Source: Bacillus sp. FJAT-27251
GTDB taxonomy: Bacteria; Bacillota; Bacilli; Bacillales; Cytobacillaceae
Direction: 5' to 3'
Length of the DNA stretch: 36,979 bases
Assembly (NCBI RefSeq): GCF_001273925.1
Contig: NZ_LIGG01000001.1
Span: 868,917 to 905,895, forward strand
How positions within the stretch are numbered: the first letter of the stretch is position 1; every line of letters starts with the position of its first letter. A program made the position numbers and the translations under genes. The notes beneath the pieces were generated by a model that made no database searches, was not told the origin of the DNA, and saw only the letters and a list, made by a program, of their open reading frames with translations. Positions 24,580 to 33,800 of the stretch are shown in pieces.

Positions 24580-25611
24580 CTACTTCCTCGCCATCACCTT
24601 CGTCAGCGCATTCTCTGCCGAGGCAATTTCAATGCCCTGATAATAGTGCTGGACGATCTCCTTATAGCTCTTCCCTTCGGCTGCCATGCCGTTGGCGCCG
24701 TATTGGCTCATGCCAATGCCGTGGCCAAAGCCTTTTGTCTCGATGACAACCTGGCTGCCTTTGAGGGACCAGTTGAAATCACTGGATCTCAGGCTGAGCT
24801 TTTCACGGACAACCTTCCCGGTCAGGGTTTTGCCGCCAATCTCAATCTTGGCGACCCGGTTGCCGGCGGTCCGTTCGGTAATCTTGCCGATTTCCCCGTT
24901 CCCGTCAATCTTGACGCCAAGCTTCCTTTCAAACTCGCTGACCGGCATCGCCGTCTGGCTTGTGTATTTCGGTGTGCCAACGTCCCATGGGCTTTCGACG
25001 CTCCTCAGATAGGGAAACGCATTAGGCCAGTAATCCTCCGAGTTTTCGGTAAACCCATTGCTCGTCGAAAAGAATGTGGCATCGATTGGTGCACCTTCAT
25101 ACGTTAAAATCTGACCATCCGTCGCCTTGACGGCTTCAGTAACTTTTTCCATCTTCCAGCTATAAGCCGAACCCCACAGCTGTTTCAGTTCATCCCTGTT
25201 TTTAAAAACCTGATGGGCCACGGAATCGGTCACCTGGGCACCCTGGGGCAGCTTGCCCCCTCCGCCTCCCATGATTTGTTTGACATAGTACGTCCTTGCG
25301 GCAAGCGCCTGTGCCTTCAGTGCCTCCAGCTCGAACTCGGCCGGCATTTCAGCGGCCACGACGCCGATCAGGTATTCATCAAGCGGCAGCTTCTCCAGTG
25401 TCGATTGGGCGGTGCGGAACACGGCCACCTCCACCGTAGAATCAGCAGACGGGCTCTTGGCTGCGGGAGTGCTGGCAGGCTGCTGGATATCCTCAGCCAG
25501 CTTTCCGCTTGTTCTGCCTTCCATAAAAGGAAGGACAAGCATCGTGGGGATCAGGAGGATGACGGTGAAAAGAACGGCTGCTAGTACGAAGAGTGGGTTG
25601 ATTTTTGACAT
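24580..25611 (-). CDS. spoIID: Stage II sporulation protein SpoIID, peptidoglycan lytic transglycosylase
   Basis: 343 residues: an N-terminal membrane anchor (residues about 7-28), a Ser/Pro/Ala-rich linker, and the SpoIID domain. The catalytic glutamate falls at residue 88 (VVAAEMPAEF), the same number as in B. subtilis, followed by LEALKAQALAARTY. The C-terminal part has the conserved GFGHGIGMSQYGANGMA stretch. It cleaves glycan strands during engulfment together with SpoIIP and SpoIIM in the mother cell. Start: the ATG at 25609-25611, 7 bases after GGAGG, rather than an upstream in-frame start 10 codons earlier. It follows murA in the same direction but has its own putative sigma-E promoter. 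Confidence 0.93.
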   Translation of the reverse strand: MSKINPLFVLAAVLFTVILLIPTMLVLPFMEGRTSGKLAEDIQQPASTPAAKSPSADSTVEVAVFRTAQSTLEKLPLDEYLIGVVAAEMPAEFELEALKAQALAARTYYVKQIMGGGGGKLPQGAQVTDSVAHQVFKNRDELKQLWGSAYSWKMEKVTEAVKATDGQILTYEGAPIDATFFSTSNGFTENSEDYWPNAFPYLRSVESPWDVGTPKYTSQTAMPVSEFERKLGVKIDGNGEIGKITERTAGNRVAKIEIGGKTLTGKVVREKLSLRSSDFNWSLKGSQVVIETKGFGHGIGMSQYGANGMAAEGKSYKEIVQHYYQGIEIASAENALTKVMARK

Positions 25612-25662
25612 AAAACGGCCTCCATAGAACAGGATTAACACGGGAACTCCCCGTCTCCATAC

Positions 25663-25691
25663 ATCCTATGGGCAAGGACAAGCATTTATGA
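25663..25691 (-). promoter_or_regulatory. Putative sigma-E promoter of spoIID
   Basis: On the minus strand TCATAAA (25685-25691) fits the sigma-E -35 box and CATAGGAT (25663-25670) matches 6 of 8 bases of the -10 box CATACAHT. Their spacing is 14 bp, about 50 bp before the start codon. spoIID is a classical sigma-E gene. Confidence 0.6.
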
Positions 25692-25717
25692 CAGCAATCT
25701 CACACCCAGAATCAAGC

Positions 25718-25797
25718 GTGCCTGACCCTCACTATACTAAAGCACTAAACGGTGCCTGACCCCCGACACGTTAAAGCACTAAAGAGTGCCTGACCCC
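25718..25797 (-). repeat. Dispersed GGGGTCAGGCAC repeat cluster (locus D, inverted, three copies)
   Basis: The module appears on the opposite strand as GTGCCTGACCC(C) at 25718-25728, 25752-25763 and 25786-25797, preceded by ACTAAAG-type sequence and linked by CGACACG. It lies between murA and spoIID. Confidence 0.85.
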
Positions 25798-25827
25798 CGA
25801 CACGGTGAAGCGTTCCCTTGTTAAAAT

Positions 25828-25878
25828 GTTAAAACCGCAGAACAATGCTTTACACTCGCATGATTCTCCGGTTTTAAC
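25828..25878 (-). terminator. Probable terminator or 3' stem-loop of murA
   Basis: GTTAAAACCG (25828-25837) and CGGTTTTAAC (25869-25878) form a perfect 10-bp stem around a 31-base loop, followed on the minus strand by ATTTTAAC. The loop is long, so efficiency is uncertain. It starts 18 bp after the murA stop codon. Confidence 0.6.
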
Positions 25879-25895
25879 AGGACGTTTCTATTTAA

Positions 25896-27203
25896 TTAAG
25901 CGTTCATGTCTGTTACGAAGGTTTCTGTTACTTCTACTTCGTCCGCTTCGGTTACGCGCTCAATGTCAGCGCCAAGGGCGGCGAGCTTGTCATGGAAGCC
26001 TACGTAGCCGCGATCAAGATGCTTCAGTTCGGTTACGCGGGTCACGCCGTCGGCCACAAGGCCGGTCAGGATCAAAGCGGCAGCTGCACGAAGGTCGGTT
26101 GCAGCGACTTCTGCTCCCTGCAGGTCGGATGGACCATTGACAATGACAGAGCGGCCATCGATTTTGATTTGCGCATTCATGCGGCGGAATTCTTCCACGT
26201 GCATGAAGCGGTTTTCAAACACAGTCTCGGTGATCATGCCAGTTCCCTGGGCACGCAGCAGCAAGGCCATCATCTGTGACTGCATATCGGTCGGGAATCC
26301 CGGGTGCGGCATCGTTTTGATGTCAACAGCTTTCAGGATGTCCGGGCCGATGACGCGCAGACCGTCTTCTTCCTCTTCAATCATGACACCCATTTCTTCC
26401 ATCTTCGCAATCAAGGAAGATAAATGCTCCGGAACGGCTCCCCTTACAAGGACATTTCCACCTGTAATCGCTGAAGCCACCATGAAGGTTCCTGCTTCAA
26501 TCCGGTCTGGAATGATGTTGTGCTCGGCACCGAACAGCATTTCCACGCCTTCGATGCGGATGGTGCCTGTACCTGCACCGCGTACCTTGGCTCCCATTTT
26601 GTTCAGGAAGTTGGCAAGGTCGACAATCTCAGGTTCCTTGGCGACATTCTCCATGATTGTCGTGCCTTTCGCAAGGACAGCGGCCATCATGATGTTCTCC
26701 GTTGCGCCTACGCTCGGGAAGTCGAGATAGATTTTCGCGCCATGGAGGCCTTCCGGCGCTTCGGCTTCGATAAAGCCATTTCCGACTTTTACAGTCGCAC
26801 CCATTGCTTCGAAGCCCTTCAGGTGCTGGTCAATCGGACGGGAACCAATTGCGCAGCCGCCAGGCAATGCCACACGGGCACGGCCATTCCTCGCCAGCAA
26901 TGATCCCATAACTAGTACGGAAGCACGCATTTTACGTACATATTCAAATGGTGCCTCAATTTTCAACTCTCTGGATGCATCGACAACAATCGTATTATTT
27001 TCAAACTCCACATCTGCGTTTAAAGCACGGAGTACCTGGTTGATCGTATATACATCGGAGAGAGTCGGCACATCACGAATTACACTTTTTCCATCACTTG
27101 CTAATAATGTTGCAGCGATAACAGGCAGTACGGCATTTTTTGCTCCTTCTACTTTAACAGTGCCGCTTAGCCTTCTTCCGCCGCGGACGATGATTTTTTC
27201 CAA
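25896..27203 (-). CDS. murA: UDP-N-acetylglucosamine 1-carboxyvinyltransferase MurA
   Basis: 435 residues, full length. It catalyses the first committed step of peptidoglycan synthesis, transfer of enolpyruvate from PEP to UDP-GlcNAc, in the cytoplasm. Lys22-Asn23 lie in EGAKNAVLP, and the fosfomycin-target Cys117 lies in [15 protein letters not shown]. The Arg-rich C-terminal lobe is also intact. The position next to ywmB and spoIID matches the murAA copy of B. subtilis. Start: TTG at 27201-27203, 7 bases after GGAGGGG. It is probably co-transcribed with ywmB, 32 bp upstream. Confidence 0.96.
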   Translation of the reverse strand: MEKIIVRGGRRLSGTVKVEGAKNAVLPVIAATLLASDGKSVIRDVPTLSDVYTINQVLRALNADVEFENNTIVVDASRELKIEAPFEYVRKMRASVLVMGSLLARNGRARVALPGGCAIGSRPIDQHLKGFEAMGATVKVGNGFIEAEAPEGLHGAKIYLDFPSVGATENIMMAAVLAKGTTIMENVAKEPEIVDLANFLNKMGAKVRGAGTGTIRIEGVEMLFGAEHNIIPDRIEAGTFMVASAITGGNVLVRGAVPEHLSSLIAKMEEMGVMIEEEEDGLRVIGPDILKAVDIKTMPHPGFPTDMQSQMMALLLRAQGTGMITETVFENRFMHVEEFRRMNAQIKIDGRSVIVNGPSDLQGAEVAATDLRAAAALILTGLVADGVTRVTELKHLDRGYVGFHDKLAALGADIERVTEADEVEVTETFVTDMNA

Positions 27204-27235
27204 ATGTATTCCCCTCCGCGTCCAATTTCTCTATA

Positions 27236-27979
27236 TTAATATTCAATCGTAATGATGGGTGTGCCAACTACAACGGTAGTCTTACCGCCCATTCCGTCTG
27301 GTTTCCTGAGTCCAAGTTGCAAATTCATACCATGGTCCTTGCTTAATTTTCCGGAAAATAGCGGTGAATAAGCGGATGTCGAGATGAAGGTTTCCTCCTC
27401 AAGGGCCTCCACTTCTTCCGCGTTAAATGCCTCTAAAAGTCCGTTAATGTGATTAGGCAAAGACGAACCAATCATATCACTGATTTCACCTTTGATACAA
27501 GAAAAAGTTGTATGATTCCCTCGAAAAATGTCAAATAATCTGTTTTGCCATTCCTCATTTAAAAAAGACTCTGATCGTCTGTTCCATGAATGACCTCTGA
27601 CCTCATACAATACATATGTACGTAAATGGCCGGATTCCCCTGATGCCGTGATCTTGATCTTTTCCGTATAGCCAGAAGAAACAGATGTTGCGGTAAGGCT
27701 GTGGTGTTGTCCTTCTGCTGTTTCTTCCCATGACCAGTTTGGGAATTTGGCTTGCAATTCAGCTGCCAGTTTTTCCTGGTCCGCCTGTTCTTTGACATCC
27801 TTCATTTCATTTCTTGCATATAAAGACCACTCATTGATTAAAATATGTTCGTCCTTTAAGACTGAGGCCATGGTCGCCAGCTCTTGGTCCACGTTTGCCA
27901 CAGTCGTCCTATTCCCGGCTTGGAGCACTATAAAACCAATCATGCCAAAAATTGATAAAGTCCAAAGAATTCTATGCAT
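27236..27979 (-). CDS. ywmB: YwmB family protein (TATA-box-binding-like fold)
   Basis: 247 residues. An N-terminal hydrophobic segment (ILWTLSIFGMIGFIVLQAG) looks like a signal peptide or anchor, followed by a soluble extracytoplasmic domain with an NWSWEE motif, YVLYEVRG, and a C-terminal LGLRKPDGMGG / TVVVGTPIITIEY stretch. It is recognised chiefly by its position directly upstream of murA, as in B. subtilis, and by overall resemblance to YwmB. The family has a TBP-like fold and no established function. The ribosome binding site is GAGAGGGGATAGG. Confidence 0.85.
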   Translation of the reverse strand: MHRILWTLSIFGMIGFIVLQAGNRTTVANVDQELATMASVLKDEHILINEWSLYARNEMKDVKEQADQEKLAAELQAKFPNWSWEETAEGQHHSLTATSVSSGYTEKIKITASGESGHLRTYVLYEVRGHSWNRRSESFLNEEWQNRLFDIFRGNHTTFSCIKGEISDMIGSSLPNHINGLLEAFNAEEVEALEEETFISTSAYSPLFSGKLSKDHGMNLQLGLRKPDGMGGKTTVVVGTPIITIEY

Positions 27980-28192
27980 ATTCCTATCCCCTCTCCCTTA
28001 GTACCATTTTTACCAGGATGGGAAGGAGCATACTTGGGAATTCTCGTCACTTTTTGACAATTGGCCCACGGGATTTTGGACAACCTTCCCAGGCGTTTAG
28101 TCTAAAGGACAGATTGCGCACTTTCTCACAATGAAAAACACAATCCAATGAACATCATACTGAAAAAAAGCTCTTTTGAAAACATGTATTAA

Positions 28193-28207
28193 TACCTAAT
28201 TTAGGTA
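28193..28207. other. Perfect palindrome between ywzB and ywmB
   Basis: TACCTAATTTAGGTA is a 7-1-7 perfect palindrome, 15 bp after the ywzB stop codon. No T-run follows, so it may be a protein-binding site rather than a terminator. The remaining ~210 bp before ywmB show no clear feature. Confidence 0.45.
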
Positions 28208-28222
28208 AAATCGAGGCGGTAA

Positions 28223-28459
28223 TTACTGGAAAACCGCCGGCAGCTGCCTCGACCAGAGCAGATAATCCAAGAAAAAGCTGCTGACGGCCGAACCAAGGAA
28301 AATCGAAAGCATTATGTATAGCACTCTCGCTTGAAGCACACGGCCTGCACGCAGGAATTTATCGAAGTTCAATGCCTGCAGCGCCCACCATGCCAAAGCT
28401 ATGAAAACCAAGTGCGAAACGATGCTAAGCAAAGCCTGAGGGCCAAAATTTGTCACCAC
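28223..28459 (-). CDS. ywzB: DUF1146 family small membrane protein
   Basis: 78 residues with two membrane helices (about 10-28 and 45-67) and the family pattern ALLSIVSHLVFIALAWWALQ, then LNFDKFLR and LYIMLSIFLGSAVSSFFLDYL. Such a gene sits between the nuo or atp genes and ywmB-murA in many Bacillaceae, matching ywzB of B. subtilis. The function is unknown. Start: GTG at 28457-28459, 7 bases after AAAGGGGTGA; a second GTG follows immediately. An ECF-type promoter lies about 80 bp upstream. Confidence 0.87.
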   Translation of the reverse strand: MVTNFGPQALLSIVSHLVFIALAWWALQALNFDKFLRAGRVLQARVLYIMLSIFLGSAVSSFFLDYLLWSRQLPAVFQ

Positions 28460-28532
28460 GGCTCAGTCACCCCTTTCAGCTGGATCATTAGGTCTTGCAG
28501 CCCTGGGCTAATGCCAGTGGCAATCCCCTTAC

Positions 28533-28563
28533 TTATAGACGGAGGAAAGTTCTAAAAGTTTCA
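28533..28563 (-). promoter_or_regulatory. ECF sigma-factor-type promoter upstream of ywzB
   Basis: On the minus strand TGAAAC (28558-28563) is followed after exactly 16 bp by CGTC (28538-28541), extended as CGTCTATAA. This matches the sigma-M/sigma-W-type consensus TGAAAC-N16-CGTC. The promoter would drive ywzB and perhaps ywmB-murA. Confidence 0.65.
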
Positions 28564-28649
28564 CTTACCCAAAACTATTTTTTATGCAAAAGGTTTAAAC
28601 TTCTACATTTGGATAACTGGCCAGCTCCAGCGCGATACCCCGACCTTTT

Positions 28650-28686
28650 TTTATAAAAAAGAAACCGGCTCCCCCAAGCCGGCTTC
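28650..28686 (-). terminator. Intrinsic terminator of the nuo operon
   Basis: On the minus strand a 10-bp stem with one G-U pair (GAAGCCGGCT / AGCCGGTTTC) and a 6-base loop is followed by TTTTTTAT, about 70 bp after the nuoN stop codon. Confidence 0.88.
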
Positions 28687-28758
28687 CTTCCGTACAATTT
28701 ATAAAACCCCTTTGTTTTGCGTAACAGGCCCAGGTCCCCCAACCTGGGCACGATCAAA

Positions 28759-30315
28759 TCATTGCATGAAATCCATAAACTGATTGAAGTTTGTCTGCAG
28801 GAAGTCAAACGCAAGCTGCGGCAGAATGCCGAACAGGATGGTTGCCGCCGCGCAGATGATGATGACAGCGGTTATTCCGGCTGGCAGCCCCGGCTTCGCT
28901 GCCGGTACTTCCCCCTGGACTGCAGCTGCCGCTTCTGCCGTTGCCAGCCCGGCTGACGGCCGGAAGAACATCTGTGTCATGATGCCGAAGTAATACACAT
29001 AAGACACAACCGTGGTCGCAATCATGATTGAGGCCAGCACATAATGTGATGGGTTGACCATGAGCGCGCCCAGGAATATGTTCAGCTTGCCAATAAAGCC
29101 GGCGGTTCCCGGAATGCCGGCAAGCGACAGAAGGAAAATGGCCATCGTTACCGCCAAAATCGGTGAGCGCTGGTACAGTCCGGCAAAGTGGCTGATATCT
29201 TCGGACCCTTCTTTTGCCGTGATCAGCTGAATGACCGCGAACGCTCCCATCCCCATGAACAGGTAGGCCAGCAGGTAGAACCAGATGCTGTCAAACATCA
29301 CATACGACATCGCCGTAAAAGCGACCAGGATGTACCCGGCATGCGCGATGCTTGAGTAGGCAAACAATCGCTTGATGTTGCGCTGCCTTAGTGCCACCAC
29401 GTTTCCGATGATCATGGTTGCGCCTGCAAGGAAGCCGATGTAATCCTGAAGCGCGAACAGCATCGGAAAGCCTTCATCGCCTGTTGGCACCGCCGCAAAG
29501 ATCGACAGCATGATGCGGATGACGATAATGAAGCCGGCTGTCTTGGAAACCACGCTCAGGAAGGCGGTGACCGGAGTCGGCGAGCCTTCATACACATCCG
29601 GAGCCCACATATGGAACGGAGCGGCGGCAATCTTGAACGACAGCCCGACAAAAATCATGAAGAACGCCAGGCCGAGCAGGTACAGATGCTGAGGGTCAGT
29701 GACCGTCTGCAGCATTCCCGCCATCGCCTTCAGGTTGGTTGTACCAGTAATTCCGTACACATAGCTCATTCCGAACAGCAGGATCGCTGTTGAAATGCTT
29801 CCGTTGATCACATATTTCATCGCCGATTCATTCGTCTTTATATTGGTCTTGCGCAAGCCTGCAAGAATATACGAGGAAATCGAGAGCAGCTCAAGGCCGA
29901 CGAACAAGGTGATCAAATCACCGCTTGACGACATGATCATCGCACCGAGCAAAGCGGTCATGAACAAGTAGAAGAACTCGCCGCGGTATTCGCTGCGCCC
30001 TTCCTTCGGCTCATAATCGATGGCCAGCAAAAATACCAGCGCCGACCCTGCCAGGAGCAAGATTTTGAAAGCTTTCGCGAACGAGTCGAGACGGAAGGTG
30101 TCATATAAAATTGAGCCTGGGTCCCTGCCGATCAGGCCGAACACGCTGACAAGCGCAAGCAGGATTCCCACCAGGCCAATCCAGCCAAGATGGTTGCGGT
30201 TGAACTTCTTCGGCAAAAACAAGTCAAGCAGTGTCAGGAGCGTGGCAACGATCAAAACGATGAATTCCGGTGTCATCAAACTCCATTCAAACGATAGCAA
30301 TGTCTCTAAATCCAT
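28759..30315 (-). CDS. nuoN: NADH-quinone oxidoreductase subunit N
   Basis: 518 residues, polytopic, antiporter-like subunit of the complex I membrane arm. Key stretches are FVGLELLSISSYILAGLR, carrying the proton-path Glu, and PFHMWAPDVYEGSPTPVTAF with the downstream SVVSKTAGF Lys. It is the last gene of the operon, starting 7 bp after the nuoM stop codon behind GGAGGGTGA and followed by a terminator. Confidence 0.95.
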   Translation of the reverse strand: MDLETLLSFEWSLMTPEFIVLIVATLLTLLDLFLPKKFNRNHLGWIGLVGILLALVSVFGLIGRDPGSILYDTFRLDSFAKAFKILLLAGSALVFLLAIDYEPKEGRSEYRGEFFYLFMTALLGAMIMSSSGDLITLFVGLELLSISSYILAGLRKTNIKTNESAMKYVINGSISTAILLFGMSYVYGITGTTNLKAMAGMLQTVTDPQHLYLLGLAFFMIFVGLSFKIAAAPFHMWAPDVYEGSPTPVTAFLSVVSKTAGFIIVIRIMLSIFAAVPTGDEGFPMLFALQDYIGFLAGATMIIGNVVALRQRNIKRLFAYSSIAHAGYILVAFTAMSYVMFDSIWFYLLAYLFMGMGAFAVIQLITAKEGSEDISHFAGLYQRSPILAVTMAIFLLSLAGIPGTAGFIGKLNIFLGALMVNPSHYVLASIMIATTVVSYVYYFGIMTQMFFRPSAGLATAEAAAAVQGEVPAAKPGLPAGITAVIIICAAATILFGILPQLAFDFLQTNFNQFMDFMQ

Positions 30316-30322
30316 CTTTTCA

Positions 30323-31828
30323 TCACCCTCCTAACCCTAGAACAATAGACTCTAACGGCTGGCTGAGCACGGCCGGATACACGCCGATCAGGACGATCAA
30401 CCCGATAAGCACAAGGACTGGCGCCCATTCAAACGATCTCAGGTCGGAGATGCCCGCATACTGGCGGTCCGAACGGCCGTAGGTGATCGCCAGGACGGCC
30501 CTCAGCAGGTAAACAGCGGTCATGATGATCCCGATGCAGCCGACGGCAGCGAGGACCGGCATTTCCCTGAACAGCCCGAGGAACGCCATGAATTCGCTGA
30601 CGAATCCGCTCATACCCGGAAGGCCGAGCGAGGCCATCGCCCCTGCAAGAAGGAATCCTGCCGTAAGCGGCATACCTTTCGCGAGGCCGCCAAGGTTGTT
30701 GATATTCGTTGAATGCACACGCTCGTACAGCACTGAGACTAGGAAGAACAGCAGCGCCGAAATCAGGCCGTGGGACACCACCTGGAAGATCGCACCCTGA
30801 ATTCCCGCTTCGTTATTCGCTCCCAATCCGATTAGCACGATGCCCATATGGGAAATAGAAGAATAAGCAAGGACCATCTTAAAATCCGTCTGGATAAAGG
30901 CCAGGAACGCTCCGTAAAGAAGGTTCACCACACCCAGAACGGCAATCAGTACGGCAAGCTCCGCAAACTGTTCCGGAAAAATGCCCATCCCGAACCGGAT
31001 CAAACCGTAGGCACCGATTTTCAGCAGCACGCCTGAGTGCAGCATGACAATCGATGGAGGTGCTTCCACGTGCACCCGCAGCATCCAGCTGTGGAGCGGA
31101 AAGATCGGCAGCTTGACGCCAAAGGCGATCAGCAGCGAAATCAAGAGCCCCATTTTAACAGAATCAGAGACTGGCGTCGGAAGCTGGGCCCCATCTGTAT
31201 TAAGGAATACCTTCAAGGCTTCGATATTGGAAGTCCCTGTTTTCGCAAACAGTACCATGATGACGATCAGGAGGACCGCCGATCCCAGTCCGTTGTAGAC
31301 AAGGAAGCTATAGGCCGCTTTTTCCTTGTTAAAATAGCCCCACTTTCCGATCAGGAAGAACATCGGAATCAGGGTAATTTCAAAGAACAGGAAGAACAGA
31401 ATCAGGTTTTGGGCGGTAAAGACACCCAGCATCCCGATTTCAAGCAGCAAGAACAGCATGAAATATCCTTTCCACTCGCGCTTGATATGGAAAGAAGCCA
31501 GTGCGGCCAGGCTCGCGAGCACCGCGGTCAGAACAACCATCAGGAGCGAGAAACCGTCAAGGCCAAGCTCGTAATAGACGGTAAAAAGGTCCGGGTCGAG
31601 CTCCCCAAAGCTGCCGAACTGCATCCAGCGGACTTTCTCGCCATAATCGGCCAGGTCCTTCCCTCCCTGGTAGGCAAAGTAGGCCAGCAAGGCCAGTACC
31701 GTTGCCGGCAGAGTCGCCAGGAAGCCGACGAGCTTGATGCCCTTTTCACCGGTCTTCGGCATGAACGCAAGCAGCACAATGCCCAGCAGCGGGGAGAAGA
31801 CTAAGAGGCTTAAATATACACTATTCAT
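30323..31828 (-). CDS. nuoM: NADH-quinone oxidoreductase subunit M
   Basis: 501 residues, an antiporter-like membrane-arm subunit with about 14 helices. FFEITLIPMFFLIGKWG carries the conserved Glu of helix 5, and PLHSWMLRVHVEAPPSIVML is followed by SGVLLKIGAYGL with the conserved Lys. The ATG overlaps the nuoL stop codon (ATGA), so the two are translationally coupled. Confidence 0.96.
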   Translation of the reverse strand: MNSVYLSLLVFSPLLGIVLLAFMPKTGEKGIKLVGFLATLPATVLALLAYFAYQGGKDLADYGEKVRWMQFGSFGELDPDLFTVYYELGLDGFSLLMVVLTAVLASLAALASFHIKREWKGYFMLFLLLEIGMLGVFTAQNLILFFLFFEITLIPMFFLIGKWGYFNKEKAAYSFLVYNGLGSAVLLIVIMVLFAKTGTSNIEALKVFLNTDGAQLPTPVSDSVKMGLLISLLIAFGVKLPIFPLHSWMLRVHVEAPPSIVMLHSGVLLKIGAYGLIRFGMGIFPEQFAELAVLIAVLGVVNLLYGAFLAFIQTDFKMVLAYSSISHMGIVLIGLGANNEAGIQGAIFQVVSHGLISALLFFLVSVLYERVHSTNINNLGGLAKGMPLTAGFLLAGAMASLGLPGMSGFVSEFMAFLGLFREMPVLAAVGCIGIIMTAVYLLRAVLAITYGRSDRQYAGISDLRSFEWAPVLVLIGLIVLIGVYPAVLSQPLESIVLGLGG

Positions 31829-33696
31829 CCTAAGTACCCCCCTGTGAGCGCAAAGATGAGCAACAGAACAGCAAGTCCGAGGAATGCTGCCATTCCGTAC
31901 GTCTGGATCTGTCCGTTTTGCAACCTCGAGCCTGTTTTTCCAAGCATAGAGACCACTCCCGCTACCAGCTTCATCAGGCCTTCAACAAGGAACAGCTCGA
32001 TGAAACGCAGGAACAGTGAAACCGACCTCGTGGCGTAGACAACGGAAAGATTGTAAAACTCGTCGATAAAATACTTGTTGCGGACGATGCTGTACGTAAT
32101 GGGCGCGCGGCTTGTAAACCAGTCGCGGGCAAGGCTTTTTTTATAATACATAAGATAGGCCAGGAAGATCCCTGCCAGGGAAACCAGCGTTGCCACAATC
32201 ATGATCCAGGCCGGGCCTTCGATGTGGCCGTGGCCGAGGGCTTCATTGCCTTCCACCAGCCAGTCGCCAAGGAACGTACCGAACCACGGAGTGTTCACAT
32301 ACCCGGCAACCACCGCCAGGACGCCAAGGACGACCATCGGCATCGTCATCGCGGCTGGTGACTCTTGTACATTGCCGAGCGGGCTGCGTGCTTTCCCCGT
32401 AAAGACCATAAAAAACAGTCGGAACATATAAAAAGCAGTGAAGAATGCCGCAATCACGGCCAGGATGAACAAGAAATAGTTGCCATGCGCCCAGGCGGCG
32501 ATCAGGATTTCATCTTTACTGAAGAAACCTGAAAACAAAGGCACACCCGAGATGGCCAGCGTTCCAATCAGGAAGAGCGGACCTGTGAGCGGGAGTTTCT
32601 TCCACAAGCCGCCCATCTCCTCGATATTCTGCTTATGATGGAGCGCATGGATCACGCTTCCTGCTGCCAAAAACAGCAAAGCCTTGAAAAATGCGTGCGT
32701 CATAAGGTGGAACACACCAGCCACATAGCCGGCAGAACCAAGCGCGAGCATCATGTAGCCAAGCTGGCTCACCGTCGAATAGGCAAGCACTCGCTTGATA
32801 TCGGTCTGCGCAAGGCCGATGCTGGCGGCAAAAATCGCCGTGAATGCACCGATAATCGCGACGGTCATCATTGCCGTTTCACTCGCCGCGAACAGCGGGA
32901 ATGTGGCCGCAACGAGGTAGACACCAGCGGCAACCATTGTCGCGGCATGGATCAGGGCCGACACAGGCGTCGGACCTTCCATCGCGTCCGGAAGCCAGGT
33001 ATGCAGCGGGAACTGGCCGGATTTCCCGACCGCCCCGACAAAAATCAGGATCGCTGTCAGAGTAATCATTGTCCCAGAAATACTGCCTGCTTCCACGGCT
33101 GCAAAGATTTCATCATATTCGAAGCTGCCAACTTGCCAGAATAATAGGATCATCCCGATCAAAAGGCCGACATCGCCGATGCGTGTCATGATGAATGCTT
33201 TTTTCGCGGCAGCCCTGGCTTCGTTCTTGAAATAATAGAAGCCGATCAACAGGAAGGAACCAACGCCGACAAGCTCCCAGAAGATATAGGTTTGCAGCAG
33301 GTTCGGAGACAGGACGAGCCCAAGCATCGCAAACGTGAACAGCCCAAGATAGGCATAGAACACATGGAACCTGTCATCTCCATGCATATAGCCTTTTGAA
33401 TAAGTATGTACAAGAAAGCTGACGAGTGACACGATCACCAGCATCAACGCGTTTAACTGATTTACCTCAAATCCCGCTGTTAACTCCAGTTCGCCTATTT
33501 TGAGCCAGACAGCTTCCGCTTTATAGGAGGCCGGCGCCGCCATACGCTCCACCAGTACGATCACTGAAAAGACCAAAGAGGCAAGGGTCAGCAAAATCCC
33601 TGCATACGCACTGCCTTCTTTCAGCTTCCGGCCGAACAGAAGGAGGAAGACAAACGATAAAAGCGGGAAAAGCGGAATGAGCCAAGCATTCTCCAT
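31825..33696 (-). CDS. nuoL: NADH-quinone oxidoreductase subunit L
   Basis: 623 residues from the chosen start, the largest antiporter-like subunit. The C-terminal extension forms the lateral helix along the membrane arm. FWELVGVGSFLLIGFYYF carries the helix 5 Glu, and PLHTWLPDAMEGPTPVSALIHAATMV is the family hallmark, here in two pieces: PLHTWLPDAMEGPTPVSA then LIHAATMV. Start: I prefer the ATG at 33694-33696 (MENAWLIPLFP), the usual N terminus of homologues; a GTG three codons earlier sits only 3 bases after AAGGGG. The preceding 129-bp gap from nuoK holds a hairpin and a dispersed repeat. Confidence 0.94.
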   Translation of the reverse strand: MENAWLIPLFPLLSFVFLLLFGRKLKEGSAYAGILLTLASLVFSVIVLVERMAAPASYKAEAVWLKIGELELTAGFEVNQLNALMLVIVSLVSFLVHTYSKGYMHGDDRFHVFYAYLGLFTFAMLGLVLSPNLLQTYIFWELVGVGSFLLIGFYYFKNEARAAAKKAFIMTRIGDVGLLIGMILLFWQVGSFEYDEIFAAVEAGSISGTMITLTAILIFVGAVGKSGQFPLHTWLPDAMEGPTPVSALIHAATMVAAGVYLVAATFPLFAASETAMMTVAIIGAFTAIFAASIGLAQTDIKRVLAYSTVSQLGYMMLALGSAGYVAGVFHLMTHAFFKALLFLAAGSVIHALHHKQNIEEMGGLWKKLPLTGPLFLIGTLAISGVPLFSGFFSKDEILIAAWAHGNYFLFILAVIAAFFTAFYMFRLFFMVFTGKARSPLGNVQESPAAMTMPMVVLGVLAVVAGYVNTPWFGTFLGDWLVEGNEALGHGHIEGPAWIMIVATLVSLAGIFLAYLMYYKKSLARDWFTSRAPITYSIVRNKYFIDEFYNLSVVYATRSVSLFLRFIELFLVEGLMKLVAGVVSMLGKTGSRLQNGQIQTYGMAAFLGLAVLLLIFALTGGYLG

Positions 33697-33754
33697 GTAT
33701 ATCACAATCCCCTTTTTTGAACGCGCCCTCTTTCTTTTCGCGCGTCTAGATTGT

Positions 33755-33797
33755 GCCCTCTGTAAAGGGCTGTCCGCCGCGTTACCACATTAACGCG
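33755..33797 (-). other. Two hairpins in the nuoK-nuoL gap
   Basis: GCCCT-6-AGGGC (33755-33770) and a perfect 7-bp stem CGCGTTA / TAACGCG with a 6-base loop (33778-33797). Neither is followed by a T run, so read-through into nuoL is expected. The second directly abuts the dispersed repeat at 33801. Confidence 0.55.
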
Positions 33798-33800
33798 CCG

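Noticed and set aside
31037-31804. A 255-codon plus-strand frame opposite nuoM
   Set aside because: Gln- and His-rich antisense shadow; nuoM on the other strand is certain.
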